NCBI RefSeq assembly: GCF_042654365.1 | Contig: NZ_JBHSGG010000002.1 | Location: forward strand, 248,001-312,000 | DNA: 64,000 nt | Reading direction: 5' to 3' | Source: Coralloluteibacterium thermophilum | Lineage (GTDB): Bacteria > Pseudomonadota > Gammaproteobacteria > Xanthomonadales > Xanthomonadaceae | Part shown: positions 18,250 through 29,612 of the stretch, piece by piece | How the letters are laid out: the number at the start of each line of letters is the position of its first letter | How positions within the stretch are numbered: position 1 is the first letter of the stretch | Position numbers and translations under genes: made by a program | The notes under the pieces: model-generated | Seen by the model: only the letters and a program-made list of their open reading frames with translations | Told to the model about the DNA's origin: nothing | Databases searched by the model: none

Positions 18250-19290
18250 TCAGTGCGGGATGATCACGCCCCACGGCATCTCGCCGACCGGGATCTGCGC
18301 GATCTCCTGCATCGTCTCGGTGTCGATCACGCTGACGCTGTTGGAGCGCCCGTTGGCGACATAGAGCTTGGCGCCGTCCGGGGTCAACGCCGGGTTCCAG
18401 GGGCGCTGCCCGACCGGGATCTCGCCGATCGGCTGGCGGCTCGCGGTGTCGATGACCGTCACCGAATGCGCACCGCCGTTGGAGGCATAGAGCCGGCTGC
18501 CGTCGGGCGACAGGGCGAGACCCGCGGTGCGCAGGCCGGCGGGAATGCTGGCCACCCGCGATCGCTGCGCGAGGTCCACCACGTCGACCACATCGGCCGA
18601 CTCCTGCGCGACGTAGACGATGTTGCCGTCGGGTGCGAAGGCCATGCCGCGCGGGTGCCCACTGACCTCGATCAGGCCCACCGAGGTCGCGCTGGCCACG
18701 TCGATCACGTCCAGATCGCTGGATGCCTCGTTGCTGGTCAGCAGGAAGCGGCCGTCCGGCGTGTACACGCAGTGCTCGGGCGCACGCCCCTGGGTGGGGA
18801 TGTGGGCGCCGATCTCGAAGCTGGCCTCGTCGATCAGCATCACCTCGTTCTCGCCCTCGACGCAGACGGCCAACTGTTCGCCCGATGGCGAGGCGGTGAC
18901 ACCCTCGGCGTTCTCGCCGATGTCCACGCTGCGCCGGATCCGGTCGCTGGCGATGTCGAGCTCGACCAGGCGATGCGCCGCGGCATCGACCACGAGCAGG
19001 CTGTCTCCGCCCGGCGCGACCATGATCTGCTGGATCCGGTTGCCCAGCCCGCCGCCGGACAGCGTGCGCACCACGCTGTCGCTGCCGGTGTCGATGATCG
19101 AGATCGTTCCGCTGCGCTGGTTGGGCACGTAGGCGTGCACGGCCGCCGATGCCGGCGCGACGTCGGCGGCGACGGCGGTGGACACTGCAGACTGCTCGCG
19201 ACCGCAGGCGGCGAGCAGGACCACCGCCGCGACCGCGACCGCGACCGTGCGCCAGTGCGGACGGATGGACATCGACGGCATCCCCATCAT
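18250..19290 (-). CDS. PQQ-catabolism-associated beta-propeller lipoprotein (YncE-like)
   Basis: A 346-residue protein with a lipobox (VVLLAACGREQ) and then repeated propeller blades, each with D.(A/G) and SPDG.xLY(V/A)(A/S)N patterns (for example LTPDGAKLYVANGRSNSVSVIDT). This fits the seven-blade YncE-like proteins found beside PQQ-dependent dehydrogenases. The ATG overlaps the cytochrome c stop (ATGA). Its role is not established; a chaperone or scaffold for the periplasmic dehydrogenase is a common guess. It is predicted to be a periplasmic lipid-anchored protein. Confidence 0.85.
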   Translation of the reverse strand: MMGMPSMSIRPHWRTVAVAVAAVVLLAACGREQSAVSTAVAADVAPASAAVHAYVPNQRSGTISIIDTGSDSVVRTLSGGGLGNRIQQIMVAPGGDSLLVVDAAAHRLVELDIASDRIRRSVDIGENAEGVTASPSGEQLAVCVEGENEVMLIDEASFEIGAHIPTQGRAPEHCVYTPDGRFLLTSNEASSDLDVIDVASATSVGLIEVSGHPRGMAFAPDGNIVYVAQESADVVDVVDLAQRSRVASIPAGLRTAGLALSPDGSRLYASNGGAHSVTVIDTASRQPIGEIPVGQRPWNPALTPDGAKLYVANGRSNSVSVIDTETMQEIAQIPVGEMPWGVIIPH

Positions 19291-19850
19291 TTCGCGCTCT
19301 CTCCCTTGTCTGCGTGCACCGAGCGGATGAAGGCCACCAGCTTGTCGACGTCGCCTTCCTGCAGCACCGCGTCGAACGGCGGCATCTGCCCGACCACGCG
19401 CTCCTGGCCGATGCGCGGCAGGCCGTACTTGACCATCCCGGCGGTGCCTTCGCTGATGATCACGCGCAGCACGTCGTCGCTGTCGCCGTAGATCCAGATG
19501 TCGTTGGTCAGCGGCGGGCACATGCCGCCGCCGCCGGTGCCGCCGTGGCAGGCGTTGCAACCGGCGGAGAAGTAGATCTTCCTGCCGGCCTCGACCAGCT
19601 CTGGCGTCACCTCGACCGGACCGCCCTCGGGCAGGCTCGGGGTCTCGGCGGCTTCGGGAACCGCAGCCTCGGCTGCGGGCGCCGGTGCGCTCGTCGGTGC
19701 CGGTGCCGATGCGACGGGGGCCGGCTCGGCGGCGGCCGCAGGGGCCGCCTGGGATTCCATCTGCCCGCAGCCGACCAGCCCGCAGAACAGAAGGGAGGCG
19801 AGCAGGCGCTTCGGGATCTGACCGAGGATCTTGTGCTGGCGATACATCAT
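19287..19850 (-). CDS. class I c-type cytochrome, lipoprotein-like, with Ala/Pro linker
   Basis: A 187-residue protein. The N-terminal membrane segment ends in a lipobox (FCGLVGCGQ, Cys28), followed by an Ala/Pro-rich linker (about 34-70) and one haem domain with C98-x-x-C101-H102 (AGCNACHGG). A likely axial Met is Met156 (GQMPPFDAVL). XoxG/MoxG-like cytochromes accept electrons from PQQ methanol dehydrogenase, and the position 64 bp after the XoxJ-like gene supports that role. The double ATG (MMYRQHK) leaves a one-codon start ambiguity. Confidence 0.88.
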   Translation of the reverse strand: MMYRQHKILGQIPKRLLASLLFCGLVGCGQMESQAAPAAAAEPAPVASAPAPTSAPAPAAEAAVPEAAETPSLPEGGPVEVTPELVEAGRKIYFSAGCNACHGGTGGGGMCPPLTNDIWIYGDSDDVLRVIISEGTAGMVKYGLPRIGQERVVGQMPPFDAVLQEGDVDKLVAFIRSVHADKGESAK

Positions 19851-19914
19851 GGGGTCGGGAAATCCTTGCTGGGGTAAGGAGCCCGCTGGCGGCAGCGGGG
19901 GATCGAAACGCGGT

Positions 19915-21618
19915 TCAGGGGCGGGCAGGGCCCTCGATTTCGGCGGCGAGCGCCTCGTGGCCGGCCCCGCGCGCGATGGCGGCCGCGGTGCGGCCCTCGC
20001 CCTCGCGCGCGTCGCGGTCCGCCCCTGCCTCGAGCAGGGTGCGGACCAGGGCCTCCTCGCCCACCGCCGCGGCGAGCATCAGGGGCGTGATCCCGGCCGC
20101 GTTCGTGCGGTTCACGTCCGCGCCGCGCGCGACCAGGGCCTCGAGCAGCTCCGGCTGCTTCCTGCTCACCGCGAACATCACCGGCGTGAAACCGGAGGGG
20201 TTGGTGCCGTTCGGATCGGCGCCGGCCTCGATCAGCTGGCGCACCATGTCCTCATCGCCATAGGTGATGGCGAGCGCGAGTGGGCTCCAGCCGTCCCCGG
20301 CCGCGACATCCACGCCGGCACCGGCGGCCAGAAGGGTGGCGACCGCGTCGGTCTGGTCGCTCCAGACCGCCAGCATCAGCGGCGTCCACCCCGACCGGTT
20401 GCGCGCCTCCAGGTCGGGCTCCTCCGCCAGCACCCGCGCCAGGATCGCGGGCTGGCGCCCGCGCACGGCCAGATGCAGTGCGGTCTCGCCCTGCGGACCC
20501 ACGGCGTCGACGTCGGCGCCCTGCCCGAGCAGGAACTCGATGCGGCCGATGTCGTCGCCGACCAGCGCGTGCTGCAGCTCCTCGTTGCGGTCGCTGCCCG
20601 CGGCCAGGCGCCGCTGGAGGTCGGCCAGGCTCTCCGCGGGCGCCACCGGGTCGAAATGGGTCTGCGCCGGCTCGGGATAGGGCCCGTGCGACGGCAGTGG
20701 CCCGGAGACGATGCAGTCCTCGCACTCCACCAGCGGTACCGCGTACTCGTCGAGGATGGCGCGGATGCGCTCGCTGCTGGCCTCCAGCGCAGCGTCGAGC
20801 TCGTCGCGGAGCGCGCGGTTGCGGCGCGCGACCGCCAGCGCCACCGGATACTCGAGCACCTCGTCGTCGATGGTGTTGAGCGGATGGATGGTCAGGCCGT
20901 GCCGGCTGGCGTAGTAGCCCGCGGTCGGACCCCAGGCCTCGGCGGCGTCGAGGCGGCCCTCGATGACGCCTTCGACCAGCTTGGCGGGATGCTCCTCGGG
21001 CTGCAGCGAGGAATCGTAGAAGAGGTACTGCACCTCGGTGCCGCGCACACCGTGGTCCCGCAGCGCCTGCCGCGCCTGCGAGCTCTGGAACACGCCGAGG
21101 CGAATGCCCTTGAGTGCCGGGTCGTCGAGCGATTCGGGCTTCAGCGCCATGTCGCCGCTGACCAGCACATAGGTCGAGCGGTAGACCGGCCTGGTGACGA
21201 GGCCCATCTCGAAGTCGGTGCTCATGTCCATGAGCACGTCGCAGCGACCGGCGTTGATGGTGCTGCGCGCCAGGCCGCGCTGGTAATAGGTGTGCCAGTG
21301 GTACTCCAGGCGCCGGCCCATGCTCTCGGCGAGCACCTCGGCGATGCGGTTCTGGAAGCCCTCGCCGGCGCGGTTGGACAGCGGCATGTTGCCGGGGTCG
21401 GCACACACGCGCAGGACCGCACCGTCGTCCGCGCCGGCGGCTTCCTCCTCGCCGGCCGCCGGCGCGCAGCCCGCGGCGAGGGCCACCGCAGCCACGGCCG
21501 CCACAGAAACGCACCGCCACGGCGCAAGCGCGCCGTGGCGGTGGGGAACGGCGGGGGAGCCAGGATTCCCCGCGCCGCGCATCGGCCCACGCACACTGTC
21601 CATCGCTGCGCGCCGCAT
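19915..21618 (-). CDS. XoxJ-like periplasmic binding protein fused to ankyrin repeats
   Basis: 567 residues. After a lipobox-like signal (VALAAGC, Cys51), residues 67-310 form a type II periplasmic solute-binding fold of the quinoprotein-dehydrogenase-associated group (LRVCADPGNMPLSNRAGEGFQNRIAE, CDVLMDMS, GIRLGVFQSS, GRLDAAEAWGPTAGYY). This matches the XoxJ/MoxJ proteins encoded beside xoxF. Residues about 345-565 are six ankyrin-like repeats (GETALHLAVRGR, SGWTPLMLAVWS, SGFTPVMFAV, AGITPLMLAAA). XoxJ homologues normally end before such repeats, so this is a fusion. ATG 21618 overlaps the xoxF stop (TGATG), which supports coupled expression. XoxJ is thought to help activate the dehydrogenase. 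Confidence 0.88.
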   Translation of the reverse strand: MRRAAMDSVRGPMRGAGNPGSPAVPHRHGALAPWRCVSVAAVAAVALAAGCAPAAGEEEAAGADDGAVLRVCADPGNMPLSNRAGEGFQNRIAEVLAESMGRRLEYHWHTYYQRGLARSTINAGRCDVLMDMSTDFEMGLVTRPVYRSTYVLVSGDMALKPESLDDPALKGIRLGVFQSSQARQALRDHGVRGTEVQYLFYDSSLQPEEHPAKLVEGVIEGRLDAAEAWGPTAGYYASRHGLTIHPLNTIDDEVLEYPVALAVARRNRALRDELDAALEASSERIRAILDEYAVPLVECEDCIVSGPLPSHGPYPEPAQTHFDPVAPAESLADLQRRLAAGSDRNEELQHALVGDDIGRIEFLLGQGADVDAVGPQGETALHLAVRGRQPAILARVLAEEPDLEARNRSGWTPLMLAVWSDQTDAVATLLAAGAGVDVAAGDGWSPLALAITYGDEDMVRQLIEAGADPNGTNPSGFTPVMFAVSRKQPELLEALVARGADVNRTNAAGITPLMLAAAVGEEALVRTLLEAGADRDAREGEGRTAAAIARGAGHEALAAEIEGPARP

Positions 21619-23633
21619 CAGTGACCGGCCCCGTGCGCCGTCGGGTTGCTGGCGACCGCAGGCGGCTCGATCGTGCGCCCGGCACCGCCGATGCGGAAGG
21701 TGTGCACCATGCCGCCCAGCGGGATGTCCTGGAAGTTGTTGCTGAACGCCAGGCCGGCGGCACCGAGCGCGCCATAGGGATCCGAGGGATCGAGCCCGGC
21801 CGTCACCGGCAGGCCGATCCAGCCGCCGATGCCCGAGAACACCGAGATGTACTCGTTGCCGTTGGCGCGGTAGGCGATGGCGTTGCCGATGACGCCGGAC
21901 GGCAGCTTGGTCTCCCACAGCTTCTCGCCGGTCTCCTTGTCGACGGCGCGGAACCAACCGTCGAGCGTGCCGTAGAACACGAGGCCGCCGTCGGTCACGA
22001 GGGTGCCGCTCCACACCGGGTAGGCCTCCTCGATCTCCCACTTCGACTGCCCGGTCAGCACGTCGAAGGCCTTGACGATGCCGAGTGCGCCGGGCTTCTC
22101 GGGCTTCATCATGACGTTGGCGAAGACGTAAGGCAGGCCGAGCATGGTGTTGCCCCGCTCCTGCGGCTCGAGCTCCATGTACCAGTTGTTGGTGCCGCAG
22201 AAGAACACCTGCGGCTCGGCCGGATCGACCGAGCACGGCTGCTGATCCTTGCCGCCCATCGCCGACGGCGAGACCGACACGTTCTTGCCGCGCTCGAACG
22301 GCGAGTGCGCCGCGACCTTGACCGGGCGCCCGGTCTCCATGTCGACCCGCTCGGCCCAGTTCACGTTGACGTACTTGTGGGTGCGCAGCAGGGTGCCGTC
22401 CCGGCGGTCGTGCACGTAGACGAAGCCATTGCGGTCGAACTGCACCAGGGCCGGCACCTGCCGCCCGTCGATCGTCAGGTCGACCAGGATCGGCTCGTTG
22501 ACGCCGTCGTAGTCCCACTGGTCGAACGGGGTCTTCTGGTAGCCCCAGACCGCCTCGCCGGTATCGATGTTGCGGGCGAAGGTGGTCATGGACCACTTGT
22601 TGTCCCACTCGCCGTTGTTGCACTCCTCGTGGGTGTCGGCACCGCAGCGGTAGGACGGGCTCCACAGGCCGGGGTTTCCGGTCCCGTAGTAGACCAGCTT
22701 CAGGTCGGGGTCGTAGCTGTACCAGCCCCAGGCCGCACCGCCGCCGCGCTTCCACTCCTCGCCCGGGAAGGACTTGATGCCGAGGTCGCCCAGTTGGCCG
22801 AAGTGGGGGTTGGCCTTGTTGAAGTCCGCGCCCAGGCAGAGGTCCTGGTCGCTGCCCGCGGCCGCGCAGTTCCATACCTCGCTGCCGTCGGCGAGGTTGT
22901 AGGCCACCACGCGTCCGAGCACGCCGAACTCGTTGCCGCTGATGCCGGCGACCACCTTGCCGTTGGCGATGATCGGCGCCATGGTCACCGTCTCGCCCTG
23001 GTCGGGATGGGCGAGCTTCTTCTTCCAGACCTCGCGGCCGGTCTCCGCGTCGAGCGCGATGATGTCGCCGCTCAGGCTGCCGAAGACGATCTTGCCGTCG
23101 CCGTAGGAGGCACCGCGGTTGACGGTGTCGCAGCAGGCCACCGCCACCGAGCGCTCGTCCTGCTCCGGGGTGTAGTGCCACAGCACCTTGCCGTTGTCGG
23201 GCTCGGACAGGTCGACCGCGTACACGTGGTTCGGGTAGGCGCTGACGAAGTACATGCGGTCGTCGATCACCAGCGGCTGGCCCTCGTGGCCGCGGGTGGC
23301 GTTGGTCTTCATCTCCCACGACATCCTGAGGTCGCGCACGTTGTCGCGGTTGATGCCGCTCAGCGGGCTGTGCCGGGTCAGTGCGAAGTCGCGGCCGATG
23401 CCGCCCCAGTTGTCCGCGTCGGCGGCGATGCGCTGGAACTCCTGGTCGCTGTCGACCGTGCGCGCGGTGCTGCTGGCCGGCTGGTTCTGGGCCGTCTGCG
23501 CGGCGGGCGTCCCGGCCTGCTGCTGGACGTTCGGCGTCGCGGTCGCGTCGACGTTGCAGCCTGTGACGGCCAGCGCGAGCGCCGCGGTGAGTGCGGAGAC
23601 GCGGAAGATGTCGCGTCGCGTGATGCGGTTCAT
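21618..23633 (-). CDS. xoxF: XoxF-type lanthanide-dependent PQQ methanol/alcohol dehydrogenase
   Basis: A 671-residue periplasmic quinoprotein with an eight-bladed propeller. The adjacent-cysteine disulfide (Cys167-Cys168 in VACCDTVNRG), metal/PQQ ligands Glu235 (SGNEFG) and Asn320 (GTGNPGLWS), catalytic Asp374 and Arg401 (FDRNGF) are all present. The motif DQWDYDGVNE puts an extra Asp (376) two residues after the catalytic Asp. This residue marks lanthanide-using XoxF enzymes; calcium-type MxaF has Ala there. The N-terminus carries TRRDIFR (twin-arginine-like) and a lipobox-like AVTGC (Cys26). It oxidises methanol or other alcohols to aldehydes and passes electrons to cytochrome c. No mxaF/mxaI genes are present. 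Confidence 0.93.
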   Translation of the reverse strand: MNRITRRDIFRVSALTAALALAVTGCNVDATATPNVQQQAGTPAAQTAQNQPASSTARTVDSDQEFQRIAADADNWGGIGRDFALTRHSPLSGINRDNVRDLRMSWEMKTNATRGHEGQPLVIDDRMYFVSAYPNHVYAVDLSEPDNGKVLWHYTPEQDERSVAVACCDTVNRGASYGDGKIVFGSLSGDIIALDAETGREVWKKKLAHPDQGETVTMAPIIANGKVVAGISGNEFGVLGRVVAYNLADGSEVWNCAAAGSDQDLCLGADFNKANPHFGQLGDLGIKSFPGEEWKRGGGAAWGWYSYDPDLKLVYYGTGNPGLWSPSYRCGADTHEECNNGEWDNKWSMTTFARNIDTGEAVWGYQKTPFDQWDYDGVNEPILVDLTIDGRQVPALVQFDRNGFVYVHDRRDGTLLRTHKYVNVNWAERVDMETGRPVKVAAHSPFERGKNVSVSPSAMGGKDQQPCSVDPAEPQVFFCGTNNWYMELEPQERGNTMLGLPYVFANVMMKPEKPGALGIVKAFDVLTGQSKWEIEEAYPVWSGTLVTDGGLVFYGTLDGWFRAVDKETGEKLWETKLPSGVIGNAIAYRANGNEYISVFSGIGGWIGLPVTAGLDPSDPYGALGAAGLAFSNNFQDIPLGGMVHTFRIGGAGRTIEPPAVASNPTAHGAGH

Positions 23634-23694
23634 GGGTTCTCCTCCCTCTGGCCGCCTGCGGCGGCTCGTTGTCGTGTGCGGTGGTGGGTGGGAA

Positions 23695-24279
23695 TCAGGC
23701 GGCGGTCCTGAGGACGCCGGAGGTCCTCGCCACGTGCGTGGCGATGGCGTCCATCAGCGGCGGCGACAGGCAGTCGTAGGGCTCGATGCCGAGCTCGCGC
23801 AGGCGCGCGCGGACCGCGTCCATCCGCGCCGGGTCGGCGCCGGACTCGATGATCGAGGACACGAACGCCGCGAACTGCGGCGCCTGCCAGCCCGGCTCGT
23901 CGGACAGCTCCACGTGCACGAAGTCGAGGCCGTGGAAGGGATGCCCGGTGTCCTCGATGCGGCCGAACATGTGCACACCGCACGCGGTGCAGGCGTGGCG
24001 CCGGATGGTCGCGGCCTCGTCGACGACCGCGAGCTTCTCCTCGTGCGCGACGACGTGGACCCTGTCGCGCGGAACCACCGCGACCACCGAGAACAGGGCG
24101 CCCTCGGGCTTCCAGCACCTGGTGCAGCCGCAGGCGTGGTTGTGCGCGACCTGGCCGTCGATGCGCACCTCCACCTTCTCGCTGTCGCAATGGCAGCGGA
24201 GGGTGCCGCCGGCGAAGGCCTCGTCGCCGGGGCGGATGCCGTGGTCGATCGCGGGGTGGAGCCGTACTGGGTCAGCCAT
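23695..24279 (-). CDS. gfa: S-(hydroxymethyl)glutathione synthase (Gfa family)
   Basis: A 194-residue protein with the zinc-binding cysteine pattern of glutathione-dependent formaldehyde-activating enzyme: Cys29/Cys31 (LRCHC), Cys50/52/55 (HACGCTRCW) and Cys97/Cys100 (HACTACG). The sequence GTLRCHCDSEKVEVRI and KPEGALFSVVAV are characteristic. It promotes or buffers condensation of formaldehyde with glutathione, supplying the substrate for the dehydrogenase encoded just upstream. It lies 61 bp before xoxF and 52 bp after adhC on the same strand, so it is very likely in one operon. Confidence 0.92.
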   Translation of the reverse strand: MADPVRLHPAIDHGIRPGDEAFAGGTLRCHCDSEKVEVRIDGQVAHNHACGCTRCWKPEGALFSVVAVVPRDRVHVVAHEEKLAVVDEAATIRRHACTACGVHMFGRIEDTGHPFHGLDFVHVELSDEPGWQAPQFAAFVSSIIESGADPARMDAVRARLRELGIEPYDCLSPPLMDAIATHVARTSGVLRTAA

Positions 24280-24331
24280 CTCTGCGTCTCCGTGAGCGTG
24301 GGGTGGATGCGGGGACGGGCATGTCCGGCCG

Positions 24332-25444
<1,113 letters not shown>

Positions 25445-25821
25445 GCTCCGCCCTCCGCCCTGCCTTCGCCCTGCCCCGCGCCTCGCTGCATCGCCGTCTC
25501 CGTGTGGGCCCCGTGGTCCGGTGGCGCGGCGCCCGCCGCATCGCCGGTGCATGCGGTTCCTTCAGCACGGGTCGTGCCAACGAGGACGATGCTGCGGCGC
25601 ACCGCCGGCGGCACCGGCGCAGGTGCCCGCAGGCTGCTGCGCCGCGGCATCGGCGCGCCGCCCGCGACTGTCACGCCGGCGTGACAGTCGCTGTCACGGA
25701 AACGGCACAGCCGGTGTCACACCGCCGCGTGGCGATAGGCCCGCGGCCGCGGCCGGGGCCGGGGTTCGCGCCGTCGCGCGCGACGCGTTTATCCTCGGGG
25801 TCCCCCGCTCTCCCGCGACCG
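25445..25821. other. divergent regulatory region between adhC and the acyl-CoA synthetase gene
   Basis: A 377-bp gap with no gene. Its right half contains a perfect 28-bp palindrome and regularly spaced TGTCAC boxes (listed separately). The left half is GC-rich without a recognisable motif. Confidence 0.7.
25664..25720. promoter_or_regulatory. 28-bp perfect palindrome plus phased TGTCAC boxes (operator array)
   Basis: Bases 25664-25691 are a perfect palindrome: GCGACTGTCACGCC followed by its exact reverse complement. The box TGTCAC occurs at 25669, 25692 and 25715, exactly 23 bp apart, and its complement GTGACA is at 25681. This is typical of a cooperative repressor or activator site. It is about 220 bp from the adhC start and about 100 bp from the acyl-CoA synthetase start, so the synthetase is the nearer target. 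The regulator is not identified. Confidence 0.75.
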
Positions 25822-27504
<1,683 letters not shown>

Positions 27505-28616
27505 GAAACGAGCGAGGACGGCCCGACTGCCGTCCCTCGTTTCCCACCTCCCAACCACGTCTCGGCCAGCTCCCTCCCCCCCGCACAGCGGGGGAGGGCT
27601 GGGGTGGGGGCGCTTGTCGGCGAGGCGCAAGCGACCGGAAGTCGACGAGCAGCGCGCTGCGCGCGCTTCACCCCCATCCCCGCCTTCCCCCGCAGGCGGG
27701 GGAAGGAGCAGGTCGCGCGCGGCGGGAGGTTGTGCTCTCTACCCGCCTTGTCGCTCTTCCCCACCGCGCCTCGTGACACACCCTACGCAGCACCGGCAGC
27801 CCCCTCCCCCGCGGACAGCGGGGGAGGGTTGGGGTGGGGGCGCTTTTCAGCGGGAGTGGGACGTCCGAAGCGGAAGCGACACAACCCGGCTACGCGGTAC
27901 CGCGCCTCGCTCCTCTTCACTTCCAAAGCAGCGCGCGGCGCGCGCTCACCCCCATCCCAGCCTTCCCCCGCAGGCGGGGGAAGGAGCGGGTCGCGTACGG
28001 CGGGAGGTCGCGCGCTCTACCCGCGTTGTCGCTCTTCCCCACCGCGCCTCGTCAACACCCTACGCAGCACCGGCAGCCCCCTCCCCCGCACAGCGGGGGA
28101 GGGTTGGGGTGGGGGCGCTTTTCAGCGGGAGTGGGACATCCGAAGCGGAAGCGACACAGCCCGGCTGCGCGGTACCGCGCCTCGCTCCTCTTCACTTCCA
28201 AAGCAGCACGCTCCGCGCGCTCACCCCCATCCCAGCCTTCCCCCGCAGGCGGGGGAAGGAGCGGGACGCGTACGGCGGGAGGTCGCGCGCTCTACCCGCG
28301 TTGTCGCTCTTTCCCCACCGTGCCTCGTGACACACCCTACGCAGCACCGCCAGCCCCCTCCCCCGCACAGCGGGGGAGGGTTGGGGTGGGGGCGCTTTTC
28401 AGCGGGAGTGGGACATCCGAAGCGGAAGCGACACAGCCCGGCTGCGCGGTACCGCGCCTCGCTCCTCTTCACTGCCAAAGCAGCACGCTCCGCGCGCTTC
28501 ACCCCCATCCCCACCTTCCCCCTCAGGCGCGGGGGAAGGAGCTGGCTGCGACGGAAGTGGACGAGAGAGCGCCGCGACCGCCCGCCCCTCGTTTCTCACT
28601 CCTCCCAACTCACTCC
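27505..28616. repeat. tandem array of about 277-bp composite repeats (three close copies plus one diverged)
   Basis: No gene. The unit contains CCCTCCCCCGC / GCGGGGGAGGG hairpin, GTTGGGGTGGGGGCGCTTTTCAGC, then ACCCCCATCCCAGC, the hairpin CTTCCCCCGC / GCGGGGGAAGG and a spacer with TCTACCCGCGTTGTCGCTC. Equivalent points are at 27771, 28049 and 28325 (278 and 276 bp apart). A more diverged copy begins near 27560. Open frames through it (proline/arginine-rich) follow the repeat and are not genes. Confidence 0.9.
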
Positions 28617-29612
28617 TCAGGCCGCGAACCCGTCGATCTCCAGCAGCAGGTCGCGGCGGCAGATGTCGGCGGCGAGCAGGAGCACGGGGGTCTGGGGGAG
28701 GCGCTCGGCGAGGATGCCGGCGATCTGCGGCGCGGTTTCCGGGTGCCGGACGTAGGCCTTGAGCACGGCCTCGGCGCCGAGCCGCGGCGGATGGGCGGGA
28801 TCGGCGGCGGCCGCCGCCTGCACCAGGCTGTCGAGGTTGAGCAGGGTCTCGCCCAGCTGGGCGGCGACGTCGCCGGCGTGCACGGTCTCGTGGCCCACGA
28901 TGCTGGCCGTGCCGGAGAGCATCAGCGGCAGGCCCGCGGCGTGCATGGCGCGGGCGAAGCTGGGGGGCTGCGGGCCGTACTGCCGCGGATAGCGGTAGGC
29001 GCTGACTTGGCGCGGGTTCTCGATCGCGGTGCCGGCCTCGCGCGCGCACAGCGCGTAGACCTGCAGCACGCTGTCCGGCCCCGCCGGGCGCTGGCAGCCG
29101 ATCCCGGTGGCGGCGGCGAACTGCCGCGGCACCTCGCCCAGCCCCTGCGCACGACCGACGCAGAAGTGCCGGTAGCGCTCGTCGTCGCCCTCGCCGAGGG
29201 TGATGTCGTCGAAGTAGTTCCAGATGCGCAGCGGGTGGCGGTAGGGCGTGCCCTGCAGGAAGGCCCCCAGCCGGGCGTAGGCCTCGCGCGCCGCGGCACC
29301 GATCCCGGCCTCGCCCTCGACGACCTCGAAGGCGACGAAGGCGAGCCGGCCGTCGTGGGCGTAGGCGTGGCCGTCGTGCCGCGCCACCTCCACGGTGCCG
29401 GCGCTGCGCCAGACCTCGACCGGCGCCGGCCCGGCCAGCGGGCGCAGGCCGACGTCGAGGCGGCGCGGGTCGGCGTGGCGCGCGGGCGTCCCGGCGAAGC
29501 CGATCACCGCCAGCACCCGGGGGTCCGCCAGCAGGTGTTCGGCCGCAGCGTCCTCGTAGCCGACGCGCAGCGCGGACGGCGCCGGCGCGGTCCTGCCCAG
29601 CGGCCGGCTCAC
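28617..29612 (-). CDS. xanB2: XanB2-like chorismatase (3-/4-hydroxybenzoate-forming)
   Basis: A 331-residue protein of the chorismatase (FkbO/Hyg5/XanB2) family, with conserved stretches LRIWNYFDDI, YRHFCVGRA, YPRQYGPQPPSFARA, LMLSGTASIVGHE and the C-terminal acidic LLLEIDGF. XanB2 converts chorismate to 3- and 4-hydroxybenzoate; 3-hydroxybenzoate is the starter for xanthomonadin-type polyenes. The GTG start at 29612 overlaps the stop of the upstream halogenase-like gene (GTGA). The stop is followed directly by GGAGTGAG of the repeat array. It lies beside an ACP, dehydratases and an MMPL exporter, matching the xanthomonadin context. Confidence 0.88.
   Translation of the reverse strand: MSRPLGRTAPAPSALRVGYEDAAAEHLLADPRVLAVIGFAGTPARHADPRRLDVGLRPLAGPAPVEVWRSAGTVEVARHDGHAYAHDGRLAFVAFEVVEGEAGIGAAAREAYARLGAFLQGTPYRHPLRIWNYFDDITLGEGDDERYRHFCVGRAQGLGEVPRQFAAATGIGCQRPAGPDSVLQVYALCAREAGTAIENPRQVSAYRYPRQYGPQPPSFARAMHAAGLPLMLSGTASIVGHETVHAGDVAAQLGETLLNLDSLVQAAAAADPAHPPRLGAEAVLKAYVRHPETAPQIAGILAERLPQTPVLLLAADICRRDLLLEIDGFAA

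Noticed and set aside
21618..23633. Calcium-dependent MxaF methanol dehydrogenase
   Set aside because: The extra Asp two residues after the catalytic Asp and the absence of a small subunit (mxaI) argue for XoxF.
27505..28616. CRISPR array
   Set aside because: The repeat units are about 277 bp with similar spacers, not 25-40 bp repeats with unique spacers, and there are no cas genes.
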